In this document: positions 35,156-42,260 of the stretch, piece after piece
Layout: every line of letters begins with the position of its first letter
Position numbering within the stretch: position 1 is the first letter of the stretch
NCBI RefSeq assembly: GCF_030530945.1
Contig: NZ_JAUMTZ010000006.1
Coordinates: 1-42,260 of the forward strand
Length of the DNA stretch: 42,260 nucleotides
Reading direction: 5' to 3'
Source: Kocuria sp.
GTDB taxonomy: Bacteria; Actinomycetota; Actinomycetes; Actinomycetales; Micrococcaceae
Made by a program: the position numbers and the translations under genes
The notes under the pieces: generated by a model
The model's input: only the letters and a program-made list of their open reading frames with translations
Databases searched by the model: none
What the model was told of the DNA's origin: nothing

Positions 35156-36424
35156 ATGTTCCGCTCCCTGCGGATCCGCAACTACCGCCTGTGGTTCACG
35201 GGTGCGCTGGTGTCCAACGTGGGCACCTGGATGCAGCGCACCGCCCAGTCCTGGCTGGTCTTCGACGAGCTAACCGACCACGACGCCACCGCCATGGGCG
35301 TGGTCATGGCCCTGCAGTTCGTCCCCCAGCTGCTCCTCGCGCCCTACGCGGGCGTGCTCGCGGACCGGTACGACCGCCGCCGGATCCTGCTGGTCACCCA
35401 GGGCGTGATGGCCCTGCTGGCCGCCGGCCTGGGGGCGCTGCTGCTGCTCGGTCTCGCGCAGCTGGGCACCGTGTACGTCTTCGCGCTCGCGCTCGGGGCC
35501 GTGGCGACCTTCGACGCCCCGGTGCGCCAGACCTTCGTCTCGGAGATGGTCCCGGACACCCACCTCTCCAACGCGGTGGCCCTGAACTCCACGTCCTTCA
35601 ACTCCGCGCGGCTCATCGGGCCCGCGGTGGCCGGAGTGCTGGTGGCCGCGGTGGGAACCGGGTGGGTGTTCATGCTCAACACCCTCACGTTCGCCGCGAT
35701 GATCTGGGCCATCCTCATGATCGACGACACCCGGCTGCGGCACTCGCCCCGCGCCACCCGGGCGCGCGGGCAGATCCGTGAGGGCGTGGGGTACGTCCTG
35801 CACCGCCCGGACCTCGTGGCGGTGATGAGCACCATCTTCATGATCGGCACGTTCGGCATGAACTTCGCCGTGTACCTCGCGAGCATGGCCGGGACCGTGT
35901 TCGGGCGGGGCTCCCAGGAGTTCGGCGCGCTCAACTCGGTGCTCGCGCTGGGCACCGTGACCGGGGCGCTGCTCTCCGCGCGCCGGGCCAGCGCGCGGCT
36001 GCGCTACATCTTCATTGGGTGCGCGGCGTTCACGGTCTCCTGCCTGGGCGCGGCCACTGCGCCCGCGCTGTGGGTGTTCGCCCTGTGGCTCGTCCCGTGC
36101 GGGGTCTCCTCCCTGACCATCATGACCACCGCGAACGCCTACGTGCAGACCACCACGTCCCCGCAGATGCGCGGGCGGGTGATGAGTCTCTACATGGCCA
36201 TCTTCATGGGCGGCACTCCCGTGGGCGCGCCCGCGGTGGGCTGGCTCACGGACGCGCTCGGTCCCCGCTGGGGCATGGGCTCCGCGGTGCTCGCCGGGGC
36301 GGCGGGGGTGCTCATCGGGTGCCTCTTCCTGCGCCGCACCCGCCGGGACGCGTCCCCGGCCGACGACGCCGCTCGCCGTCGCACTCCCGGTGCCGGGGCG
36401 GCCACCACCCCGGACGAGGCGTAG
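35156..36424 (+). CDS. Major facilitator superfamily exporter (EntS/MFS_3 type)
   Basis: Twelve-helix membrane transporter of 422 residues. It begins FRSLRIRNYRLWFTGALVSNVGTWMQRTAQSWLV, typical of the MFS_3 group with EntS-like exporters. The loop between helices 2 and 3 has GVLADRYDRRRIL, the MFS motif A. The C-terminus is a short Ala/Asp-rich tail. The substrate is unknown. The ATG at 35156 is the only start that fits the family N-terminus; no clear ribosome-binding site is seen. It lies 56 bases after DUF3027 on the same strand and is likely part of that transcript. Convergent with serC. Confidence 0.9.
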   Translation: MFRSLRIRNYRLWFTGALVSNVGTWMQRTAQSWLVFDELTDHDATAMGVVMALQFVPQLLLAPYAGVLADRYDRRRILLVTQGVMALLAAGLGALLLLGLAQLGTVYVFALALGAVATFDAPVRQTFVSEMVPDTHLSNAVALNSTSFNSARLIGPAVAGVLVAAVGTGWVFMLNTLTFAAMIWAILMIDDTRLRHSPRATRARGQIREGVGYVLHRPDLVAVMSTIFMIGTFGMNFAVYLASMAGTVFGRGSQEFGALNSVLALGTVTGALLSARRASARLRYIFIGCAAFTVSCLGAATAPALWVFALWLVPCGVSSLTIMTTANAYVQTTTSPQMRGRVMSLYMAIFMGGTPVGAPAVGWLTDALGPRWGMGSAVLAGAAGVLIGCLFLRRTRRDASPADDAARRRTPGAGAATTPDEA

Positions 36425-36465
36425 CGGACATCGCGCGCGCCCCGTCCGGGAGGGGACGCGGGGGA

Positions 36466-37587
36466 TCAGGCGAGGTGCTCCACCGTCCAGTCGATGCACC
36501 CCAGCAGGGCACGCACGTCCTCCGGGGGGACGGAGGCGAACGTGGCGATGCGCAGCTGGTTGCGGCCGAGCTTGCGGTACGGTTCCACGTCCACCACGCC
36601 GTTGGCCCGCAGCACCGCCGCGATCCGGGAGGCGTCCACGGCGTCGTCGAAGTCCACGGTGCAGACCACCGGGGAGCGGTGGGCGGGGTCCGCGACGAAC
36701 GGCCGGGCAACGGGGCTGCGCTCCGCCCAGTCGTAGACCAGGGCTGAGGTCTCCGCGGTGCGGTGGGCGGCCCAGTCCAGCCCGCCCTGCTCGAGGAGCC
36801 AGCCGAGCTGCTCGTCCAGCATCACGAGCCCGGCGAGACCGGGGGTGTTGTACGTCTGGTGCTGACGCGAGTTCGCCACCGCAGTGGCGAGGGAGAGCAC
36901 GTCCGGGGTCCAGCGGCCGGAGGCCTCGACCTGCCCCACGCGCTCGAGCGCGGCGGGGGAGAAGGCCGCGAGCCACAGGCCGCCGTCGCTGCCCAGGTTC
37001 TTCTGCGGGGAGAAGTAGTAGACGTCCGTCTGGGACAGGTCCACAGCCATCCCGCCGGCCGCGGAGGTGGCGTCCACCACGGTGAGGGCACCCTCTGCCG
37101 CCACGCGGCGCACCGGCATGGCCACGCCCGTGGAGGTCTCGTTCTGCGGCCAGGCGTAGACGTCCACGCCCTCGTGCGGCTGGGGGCCGGAGGGGCGCGA
37201 ACCGGCGGGGGCCTCGAGCACCTCGGACGGCTCCAGGAACGGCGCCCTGTCCGTGACGCTCGCGAACTTGGCCCCGAACTCGCCGAACACCAGGTGCTGC
37301 GCGCGCTCACGCACCAGACCGAACGCGGCGCTGTCCCAGAACGTGCTGGCCCCTCCCATCCCCAGGACGATCTCGTAGCCCTCGGGCGCCTTCAGCAGCT
37401 CGGCCGTGCGCCGCTGCACCCGGGCCACCAGATCCTTCACGGGCGCCTGGCGGTGGGAGGTGCCCAGCACGCGGATGGCCTCACGTTGCAGGGCAGCCAC
37501 CTGATCAGGCCGCACGCGGGAGGGGCCGGCCCCGAAACGGCCGTCCGCGGGCAGCAGGGACGGGGGGATCAGGGGCAGGTCGGTCAC
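36466..37587 (-). CDS. serC: Phosphoserine aminotransferase
   Basis: PLP enzyme of the serine pathway, 373 residues, turning 3-phosphohydroxypyruvate and glutamate into phosphoserine. The start RFGAGPSRVRPDQV, the GTSHRQAPVKDLV block, and FSPQKNLGSDGG with the PLP lysine Lys196 mark the mycobacterial-type SerC. The GTG at 37587 has GGAGGAG seven bases upstream, which decides it over an upstream in-frame start. Divergent from ideR with 190 bases between. Confidence 0.95.
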   Translation of the reverse strand: MTDLPLIPPSLLPADGRFGAGPSRVRPDQVAALQREAIRVLGTSHRQAPVKDLVARVQRRTAELLKAPEGYEIVLGMGGASTFWDSAAFGLVRERAQHLVFGEFGAKFASVTDRAPFLEPSEVLEAPAGSRPSGPQPHEGVDVYAWPQNETSTGVAMPVRRVAAEGALTVVDATSAAGGMAVDLSQTDVYYFSPQKNLGSDGGLWLAAFSPAALERVGQVEASGRWTPDVLSLATAVANSRQHQTYNTPGLAGLVMLDEQLGWLLEQGGLDWAAHRTAETSALVYDWAERSPVARPFVADPAHRSPVVCTVDFDDAVDASRIAAVLRANGVVDVEPYRKLGRNQLRIATFASVPPEDVRALLGCIDWTVEHLA

Positions 37588-37777
37588 GGGGAACTCCTCC
37601 GGGGACGGCACGGGCTGTGCTCCCCATTGTGCCCGCCCGGTGGGGTGCCGTGGACGCGGGCGCCTTCCGGGGGCCACTCGTTACACTTCCCCTGAACCAT
37701 CACCACGGGCCGAGCGGCACCTCTACCGCGGACCCTTGACCCGCGCGCTGCGGTGCGCAGAAATTCGAGGACGGACC

Positions 37778-38488
37778 ATGAGCGGCGACCTGATCGACAC
37801 CACGGAGATGTACCTGCGCACGGTTCTGGAGCTGGAGGAGGAGGGCATCACGCCCATGCGCGCGCGGATCGTGGAGCGGCTGCACCACTCGGGGCCCACC
37901 GTGTCCCAGACCGTGTCCCGGATGGAGCGCGACGGCCTGCTCTCCGTGGCCCCGGACCGCTCGCTGCAGCTCACCGCCGAGGGTCGTGCCACCGCGGTGT
38001 CCGTGATGCGCAAGCACCGCCTCGCGGAGCGGCTGCTCGCGGACGTGGTGGGACTGGACATGGCGCACGTCCACGAGGAGGCCTGCCGCTGGGAGCACGT
38101 GATGAGCGAACGGGTGGAGCAGCGGCTCGTGGACCTGCTGAACGATCCCGAGCTGTCCCCCTACGGCACCCCCATCCCCGGTCGGCGGCCCGAGGGGTCC
38201 GGAGGCGGCACCCCGGAGGCCTTCGGAGGGCTCACCCTGTGGGACGCGGCCACCGCCGAGCAGAGGCGGGAGCACCGGGTGCGGCTGCTGCCCGAGGTGG
38301 TGCAGGCGGACCTGGAGCTCATCGACATGCTCAGCTCCGCGGGGATTCTCACCGGGTCGCGGGTCACCGCGGAGCCCAACCCCGGTGACGAGCACCGTGT
38401 GCTGGTCACCAACGTGGAGACGGGGGTCTCCCTGGACATCGACGCCGCCACGGCCCGGGCCATCCGGGTCACCGAGTCCCTCTCCTGA
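37778..38488 (+). CDS. ideR: Iron-dependent repressor IdeR/DtxR
   Basis: Fe(II)-activated repressor of 236 residues. The DNA-reading helix SGPTVSQTVSRMERDGLL (38-55) matches IdeR and DtxR almost residue for residue, as I recall them. All metal ligands are present at DtxR numbering plus one: Met11, His80, Glu84, His99, Cys103, Glu106 and His107. A C-terminal SH3-like domain follows a Gly/Pro-rich loop near 140-160. GAGGACGG precedes the ATG, and TACACT (37682-37687) is a possible -10. The regulator is expected to bind the palindrome in front of the siderophore-interacting gene at 26512-26529. I see no such box before ideR itself. Confidence 0.96.
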   Translation: MSGDLIDTTEMYLRTVLELEEEGITPMRARIVERLHHSGPTVSQTVSRMERDGLLSVAPDRSLQLTAEGRATAVSVMRKHRLAERLLADVVGLDMAHVHEEACRWEHVMSERVEQRLVDLLNDPELSPYGTPIPGRRPEGSGGGTPEAFGGLTLWDAATAEQRREHRVRLLPEVVQADLELIDMLSSAGILTGSRVTAEPNPGDEHRVLVTNVETGVSLDIDAATARAIRVTESLS

Positions 38489-38542
38489 CGGGCGGTGGGC
38501 TCAGGCCACCGTGGCCGTTCTGTGATCCGTTGTAATCAAAAC

Positions 38543-38572
38543 GTGACATTTTCGTTATCTCTCCTGTACAGT
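38543..38572 (+). promoter_or_regulatory. Promoter of the riboswitch-controlled NlpC/P60 gene
   Basis: GTGACA (38543-38548), an 18-base spacer, and TACAGT (38567-38572) make a good housekeeping-type promoter in a patch that is notably AT-rich for this genome (38520-38575). Transcription from it would include the whole riboswitch. Confidence 0.6.
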
Positions 38573-38610
38573 CGTGTCCGTGCCGATCACTGGTCGGATC
38601 CGGCACTCCC

Positions 38611-38799
38611 GAGCGCTCGCCGAGTTCTGCCATGCGCACCCGGGATCCCGTACACAGAAAATCCGCATGGCAGAAGCGGGGGAACCACTTCCGGATTCGT
38701 TACAGCCCAACGAACCCTAGGGGTCAAGTCAGCGCGCATCACCGTTGCGCGCGGCCGGATGTCTCCCATCCGAACCCGACAGCTCACCCCGTAGGCGCA
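38611..38799 (+). ncRNA. c-di-AMP riboswitch (ydaO/yuaA class)
   Basis: Leader RNA before an NlpC/P60 hydrolase gene. It carries the hallmark pieces of the ydaO class in order: a 5' arm GCGCTCGCCGAG, the core GCGGGGGAACC near 38673-38683, a later block AACCCTAGGGGTCA, and the 3' motif CCGAACCCGACAGCT followed by CCGTAGGCGC (38770-38799), whose end can pair back with the 5' arm. Such switches sense c-di-AMP and control cell-wall hydrolases and potassium or osmolyte transport; in actinobacteria they often precede rpf and NlpC/P60 genes. A ribosome-binding site lies right after the 3' motif. Whether the gene is turned off through transcription or translation is not clear. Boundaries are approximate. 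Confidence 0.88.
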
Positions 38800-38812
38800 G
38801 GGAGGAACACCC

Positions 38813-39421
38813 ATGTCTTTCATGAAGCAGAGCTCTGCCCGCCACCGCGCCGAGACGTCCTCGCACATGGTGCGCAACACCACCGTCGCAGCCGTGGCCG
38901 CCGGTGCCGCCGTCGCCGGCATCTCGATGCCCGCACAGGCCGCCGGTGAGGTCGCCGACCTCGGGACCACCACGTCCTACAGCACGCAGTCGAGCACCAC
39001 CTCGCTGATGTCCTTCAGCACCTCCTCCACCCAGGACACCCTGGCCTCCGGCTCCGGCCTGACCACCCAGTCCTCCTCCTCCCGCTCCGCCAGCGGTCTG
39101 GCGGGCACCGCCTACCAGGGCGTCGGTGGCGCGTACGTGTGGGGCGGCTCCAGCTTCAAGGCGTGGGACTGCTCCGGCTTCACCCAGTGGGTGTACGCGC
39201 AGAACGGCATCAACCTGCCCCGCACCACCTGGGCGCAGTTCGCGGCCGGCACCCCCACCTCCAACCCGCAGCCGGGTGACCTGGTCTCCCAGAACGGCGG
39301 CTCGCACGTGGGCATCTACATCGGCAACGGCCAGATGATCTCCGCCCTCAACCCCTCGCAGGGCACCCAGATCCACGCCGTGAACGCCATGCACGTGGAC
39401 GGCTACTACACCTTCCGCTGA
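38813..39421 (+). CDS. Secreted NlpC/P60 peptidoglycan hydrolase
   Basis: Exported cysteine peptidase of 202 residues that likely cuts peptide stems of peptidoglycan. A signal peptide (hydrophobic VAAVAAGAAVAGISM) is probably cut after AQA at residue 43. A Ser/Thr-rich spacer (45-95) leads to the NlpC/P60 domain with Cys120 in WDCSGFTQW, His165 in GSHVGIYIG, and a polar third residue, probably Asn180. GGAGG precedes the ATG at 38813. Expression is predicted to depend on the c-di-AMP riboswitch just upstream. A hairpin terminator follows. Confidence 0.93.
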   Translation: MSFMKQSSARHRAETSSHMVRNTTVAAVAAGAAVAGISMPAQAAGEVADLGTTTSYSTQSSTTSLMSFSTSSTQDTLASGSGLTTQSSSSRSASGLAGTAYQGVGGAYVWGGSSFKAWDCSGFTQWVYAQNGINLPRTTWAQFAAGTPTSNPQPGDLVSQNGGSHVGIYIGNGQMISALNPSQGTQIHAVNAMHVDGYYTFR

Positions 39422-39481
39422 TCCGGCGTGCCCGGGACCGTGAGGTCCCACGCGGGCACCCCTCCAGCAGGACGCGGCGGC

Positions 39482-39516
39482 GGCCGTGCCCACCGGTCCA
39501 CCCGGTGGGCACGGCC
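39482..39516 (+). terminator. Terminator between the two NlpC/P60-type genes
   Basis: GGCCGTGCCCACCGG (39482-39496) pairs perfectly with CCGGTGGGCACGGCC (39502-39516) around a five-base loop. No T run follows. It separates the riboswitch-driven gene from the next one, which therefore needs its own promoter. Confidence 0.75.
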
Positions 39517-39648
39517 AGCCCGCCCGTGACAGAACAGAACATCACCACACCGCCCACCAACGGTGCACCGTCGAAGCGCTGAGAACGTCGCGGTCACTGC
39601 ACACCTCCGTGCCCTGGGTGGACACGAACGTGTTAGGAAACCACACGC

Positions 39649-40728
39649 ATGTCGAACGACGCCGCTCCCGCCAAGAACCTCTTCGCCGGCAAGGCCCGCA
39701 CCGTGGCCGCCGTGGCCGCCTTCTCCGGCCTGGCCCTGGCCACCACCGTGTCCGTGCAGGCCACGCAGAACGCTGACGAGCAGGCCCCCGCGGCCACCGT
39801 GTCCGAGGCCCCGGCCGCCGACACCACCGTCTCCGCCGAGCCCGCCGCGAAGGCGGACAAGGCCGACAGCAAGACCACCAAGGCGCAGGACAAGAAGGCC
39901 GAGAAGGCCGCCGCCCCGACCGCCGTGCAGTCCTCCGTGGTGCAGGCCGCTCCCGTGGCGGACGTGACCCCGCTCAAGGCCCCCGCCGCCGCCGCTCCCG
40001 CGGCCCAGGCTCCCGCGGCCCCGGCTTCCGCCACCGTCACGACCGCCTCCGAGCAGGTCACCCCGGTCCCCGCGAAGGCCCCGGCCCAGGGCCGTCACGC
40101 CGCGCAGCCCACCCAGCAGACCATTGCCGCGGAGACCGCCGCGCAGCAGAGCAACCAGGTCTACTCCCCGGTGGCTCCCGCGAGCAGCGCTGTTCCCGCC
40201 TCGCAGGGCACGCAGACCCGCACCGCCGGTGTCAGCACCCACCAGGCAGCCACGGCCACCACCCAGAAGACCACCGCCCAGACCGGTACCACCGGGGTCG
40301 AGACCAGGACCGCCGCGACCGCTGCCGTCAGCACCGTCTCCACGCAGTCCACCACCGTGCACAAGACCGCTGCCAAGACCACCTCCACGGTGTCCGGCTC
40401 CGCCAAGGGCCAGGCCATCCTCGGCGCCGCCGAGGCGCAGATCGGGGAGAACCAGGACTGCACGCAGCTCGTGTCCGACTCCCTGGCCGCCGTGGGCATC
40501 AACTTCCACGGCTGGCCGGCCGACTACAAGTCCCTGGGCACCTCGGTCTCCGCGGACCAGGCCCGCGCCGGTGACATCGCCTACTACGCCAACGGTGGCA
40601 GCGGCCAGGCCCACGTGGCCATCTACGCCGGCAACGGCCAGGCCGTGCACGGCGGGTGGAACGGCAACCAGACCGTGAAGACCACCGCGTACGTGGGCTC
40701 CGGCCCCGAGTTCATCCGCGTGGGCTGA
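39649..40728 (+). CDS. Secreted NlpC/P60-like protein with long Ala/Thr-rich stalk
   Basis: Exported protein of 359 residues. The N-terminus has a basic stretch and a hydrophobic segment (about 17-38), a signal peptide or anchor. Residues 45-255 are Ala/Pro/Thr/Val-rich with no fold, like a wall-spanning stalk. The last 105 residues are an NlpC/P60-like domain. Cys271 lies in QDCTQLVSDSL where most members have DCSG, and His322 lies in AHVAIYAGNGQ, so the catalytic pair is kept. Target is likely peptidoglycan. AGGAA precedes the ATG at about ten bases. No riboswitch is seen before it. Confidence 0.85.
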   Translation: MSNDAAPAKNLFAGKARTVAAVAAFSGLALATTVSVQATQNADEQAPAATVSEAPAADTTVSAEPAAKADKADSKTTKAQDKKAEKAAAPTAVQSSVVQAAPVADVTPLKAPAAAAPAAQAPAAPASATVTTASEQVTPVPAKAPAQGRHAAQPTQQTIAAETAAQQSNQVYSPVAPASSAVPASQGTQTRTAGVSTHQAATATTQKTTAQTGTTGVETRTAATAAVSTVSTQSTTVHKTAAKTTSTVSGSAKGQAILGAAEAQIGENQDCTQLVSDSLAAVGINFHGWPADYKSLGTSVSADQARAGDIAYYANGGSGQAHVAIYAGNGQAVHGGWNGNQTVKTTAYVGSGPEFIRVG

Positions 40729-40825
40729 GCGTTCCCACGCACGGAAGGCGCGGCAGATCCCGCGCCGCCACCCCGGGACTCCACCGGACTGCGGCATCCG
40801 CCGCACTCCGGGTGACACCCTGAGG

Positions 40826-40864
40826 AATGCACGGCCCCCGTCGCACGACGGGGGCCGTGCATTT
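40826..40864 (+). terminator. Terminator after the second NlpC/P60-like gene
   Basis: A long stem with AATGCACGGCCCCCGTCG at 40826-40843 and its complement ending GGCCGTGCATTT at 40864. It has a tiny loop and a short T stretch, 97 bases after the stop codon. Confidence 0.85.
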
Positions 40865-40920
40865 CGTCGTGCCCGCCCGCACCGCGCGCTCTGGACCGGT
40901 CGGCGTCCAGGTGCCGGTCG

Positions 40921-40926
40921 TAGAAT
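40921..40926 (+). promoter_or_regulatory. -10 element of a leaderless gene
   Basis: TAGAAT ends seven bases before the ATG at 40934, with no ribosome-binding site between. This is the clearest of nine similar arrangements in the window. Confidence 0.65.
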
Positions 40927-40933
40927 CGTGGGC

Positions 40934-41194
40934 ATGTCCACCGACTTCTCCAGCGCCGCCCGAACCCCCCAGGACCAGGAATTCACCTACTACGCCGTGG
41001 GCATGGTCGCCGGGGCACTTCCCGGCATCATCGTGGGTTTCATCGTGGCGGCCTTCGTGGGCCACGTGGCCATGTGGCTGTCGGTCTTCGGCGGCATCGG
41101 GATCATCCTGGGGCTGGTGACCGCCGCGGTCGTCTTCCGACGCCGCCGCGCCGCCACCCGCCGGGCCCGGGAGTCCGCCTCCGACTCAGTGTGA
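40934..41194 (+). CDS. Small two-helix membrane protein
   Basis: Protein of 86 residues, not recognised. Two membrane segments, about 20-43 and 46-68, are joined by a short turn and followed by a very basic stretch FRRRRAATRRARE, which should stay in the cytoplasm. The start is supported by TAGAAT seven bases upstream, as for leaderless mRNAs. The last nine bases overlap the end of the convergent DUF4031-HD gene. Confidence 0.7.
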   Translation: MSTDFSSAARTPQDQEFTYYAVGMVAGALPGIIVGFIVAAFVGHVAMWLSVFGGIGIILGLVTAAVVFRRRRAATRRARESASDSV

Positions 41195-42067
41195 GCCGAG
41201 CCGCTCGATCTCCCGTGCCAGATTTCTCCTGGCCCGCTCCTCCCACAGCCGCACGGCCTGCGGGTCGTGGAAGAGGCTGGGCTTGGTCAGCAGGGCGCTC
41301 AGCACGTCCGTCCGCGCCGCGCGGAACTCGTCCTCGGGCACGGAGGCGTACTCCCGACGCACGGCCTGGCGGTACCGCTCGTAGTCCTCGGGCGGACCTC
41401 CGAGGACCGACAGGTCCGCGTCCACCAGCAGGCACGCCTCCCGGTCCCCGGGATCGGGTGAGTGCTCGGCGGTGACGAGCACCAGTTCCGCCACCCGCTC
41501 ACCCGTGCCCTCCGGCCACGCCGCCGAGCCGAGCGCGGCCCGGGCCAGCTCGGCGGAGTCCCGCTCGTCCTGGCCCGCGCGTCCCTCGTGGACGGCGTCG
41601 TGGAACCACGCGGCGAGCACCAGGTGGGGCCTGGCCCTCGCGTCCGTGAGACGGTCGAGCGACTCGAGCACGTGCAGCAGGTGCGCGGGTCCGTGGTAGA
41701 CGCGGTGGGGTTCGCTCCACCGCGCCACCAGGTCGTGTCCTGTCTCCGGGTCCCAGGGGAAGTGGCGCTCCCACCGGTCGGTGAGGACGGAGGCGAGCTT
41801 GGCCGGGCGGCGTCGTGCGGGGATGCGCAGGCCGCTGCCGATCAGCAGGCGCGCGAGCTGCTTGCCGTCCACGGCAGTGGCGCCCAGGCCCACCGCGTCC
41901 GCGTGGCGGTGGGCGGGGACGTCGTAGTGGTCGCGGTCGAAGGCGCGCTCGGAGATGCCGAGGGCCGCCGCGAACTCGTGCAGCTCCCGCAGGGACGCGT
42001 CCGAGACGAGGTGCGAGAACACGGTCCCGTGCGCGGGCCACCGGGGCGGGTCGATGTAGACGGTCAT
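41186..42067 (-). CDS. DUF4031-HD domain fusion protein
   Basis: Protein of 293 residues with two parts. Residues 1-85 are a DUF4031 domain (MTVYIDPPRWPAHGTVFSHLVSD opening, then HYDVPAHRHADAV). Residues 105-290 resemble an HD-type metal-dependent phosphohydrolase, with YHGPAHLLHVLE, AAWFHDAVHEG carrying the His-Asp pair, and a later Asp in LLVDADLSVLG. The substrate is unknown; nucleotides are usual for HD enzymes. CACAAT is six bases before the ATG on the minus strand, so the transcript may be leaderless. It is convergent with the small membrane protein gene, sharing nine bases. Confidence 0.85.
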   Translation of the reverse strand: MTVYIDPPRWPAHGTVFSHLVSDASLRELHEFAAALGISERAFDRDHYDVPAHRHADAVGLGATAVDGKQLARLLIGSGLRIPARRRPAKLASVLTDRWERHFPWDPETGHDLVARWSEPHRVYHGPAHLLHVLESLDRLTDARARPHLVLAAWFHDAVHEGRAGQDERDSAELARAALGSAAWPEGTGERVAELVLVTAEHSPDPGDREACLLVDADLSVLGGPPEDYERYRQAVRREYASVPEDEFRAARTDVLSALLTKPSLFHDPQAVRLWEERARRNLAREIERLGSH

Positions 42068-42127
42068 GCTCCCATTGTGCGCCGGACTCGCGGGTGGGCG
42101 GCGGCGCGGATACAGTGGAGCACTGTT

Positions 42128-42200
42128 GCCCTCGTAGCTCAGGGGATAGAGCACGGCTCTCCTAAAGCCGGTGTCGTTGGTTCGAATCCAATCGAGGGCA
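42128..42200 (+). tRNA. tRNA-Arg (anticodon CCU)
   Basis: Complete cloverleaf: acceptor arm GCCCTCG/CGAGGGC, D arm with AGCTCAGGGGATAGAGC, anticodon stem CGGCT/AGCCG with loop CTCCTAA, and T arm with GGTTCGAATCC. Anticodon CCT reads the rare AGG arginine codon. CCA is not encoded. Confidence 0.96.
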
Positions 42201-42205
42201 CGAGC

Positions 42206-42235
42206 AGTGCCCCGCCCGTCACGGGCGGGGCACTT
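42206..42235 (+). terminator. Terminator after tRNA-Arg
   Basis: AGTGCCCCGCCCG pairs with CGGGCGGGGCACT around a three-base loop, six bases after the tRNA, and TT follows. Confidence 0.8.
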
Positions 42236-42260
42236 GTCGTCCCAGACTCCCAGACTCCCA

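Noticed and set aside
36425..36465. Bidirectional terminator between the MFS and serC genes
   Set aside because: The possible CCCC/GGGG pairing is short and imperfect.
38489..38530. Terminator after ideR
   Set aside because: Only a short GGCCA/TGGCC pairing with a three-base loop and no T tract; too weak to call.
42242..42260. Short tandem repeat AGACTCCC at the window end
   Set aside because: Barely two copies and cut by the window edge; no basis for calling a repeat family.

Overview
The window is very GC-rich, gene-dense and free of insertion sequences. It reads as a chromosomal segment of a high-GC actinobacterium, most likely Micrococcaceae and Kocuria-like. That guess rests on IdeR, WXG100, DUF3263, DUF3027, DUF4032 and TIGR03085 family proteins, a CspB-type long cold-shock protein, a FemX-type cell-wall ligase and a c-di-AMP riboswitch ahead of a wall hydrolase. 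Genus is inference only. No phage, CRISPR array or plasmid feature is visible.

Layout. Positions 1-922 hold hairpins and a heavily eroded acetoacetyl-CoA synthetase pseudogene. Next is a minus-strand SDR oxidoreductase-plsC pair divergent from a TetR regulator, with a palindromic candidate operator between them (947-3417). A minus-strand trehalose operon otsA-otsB-DUF4032 follows (3414-7228), then a membrane-anchored DsbA-like protein, tRNA-Thr and a ferritin (7522-9267). A TIGR03085 protein and a two-gene ABC exporter lie on the minus strand (9369-13767). Diverging from them is a complete fructose phosphotransferase cluster fruR-fruK-fruA-ptsI-ptsH (13944-20092). Positions 20272-25640 carry an FMN glutamate-synthase-like protein, a FemX-like ligase and a ThrE-type exporter.

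From 25656 come an IdeR-box-controlled siderophore-interacting protein, ung, a DUF3263 protein, a short membrane protein, and a groES-less groEL behind a CIRCE element. These are followed by an RNase HI with an extra C-terminal domain, an orphan WXG100 protein, an OmpR-type two-component system, a small membrane protein, and the cspB-like/DUF3027/MFS cluster. serC, ideR, two secreted NlpC/P60-type proteins (the first behind a c-di-AMP riboswitch), a small membrane protein, a DUF4031-HD protein and tRNA-Arg complete the window.

Connections. IdeR encoded at 37778 very probably controls the siderophore-interacting protein at 25656, because a perfect palindrome of the right type overlaps that gene's -10 element. 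The fru-pts cluster encodes every protein of a fructose PTS from EI to 1-phosphofructokinase. FemX, the NlpC/P60 proteins and the c-di-AMP switch link several loci to cell-wall building and remodelling. At least nine genes have a TAnnnT-like hexamer exactly 6-7 nt before the start codon and no Shine-Dalgarno sequence, which points to leaderless mRNAs. All statements come from reading the sequence; no database search was run.
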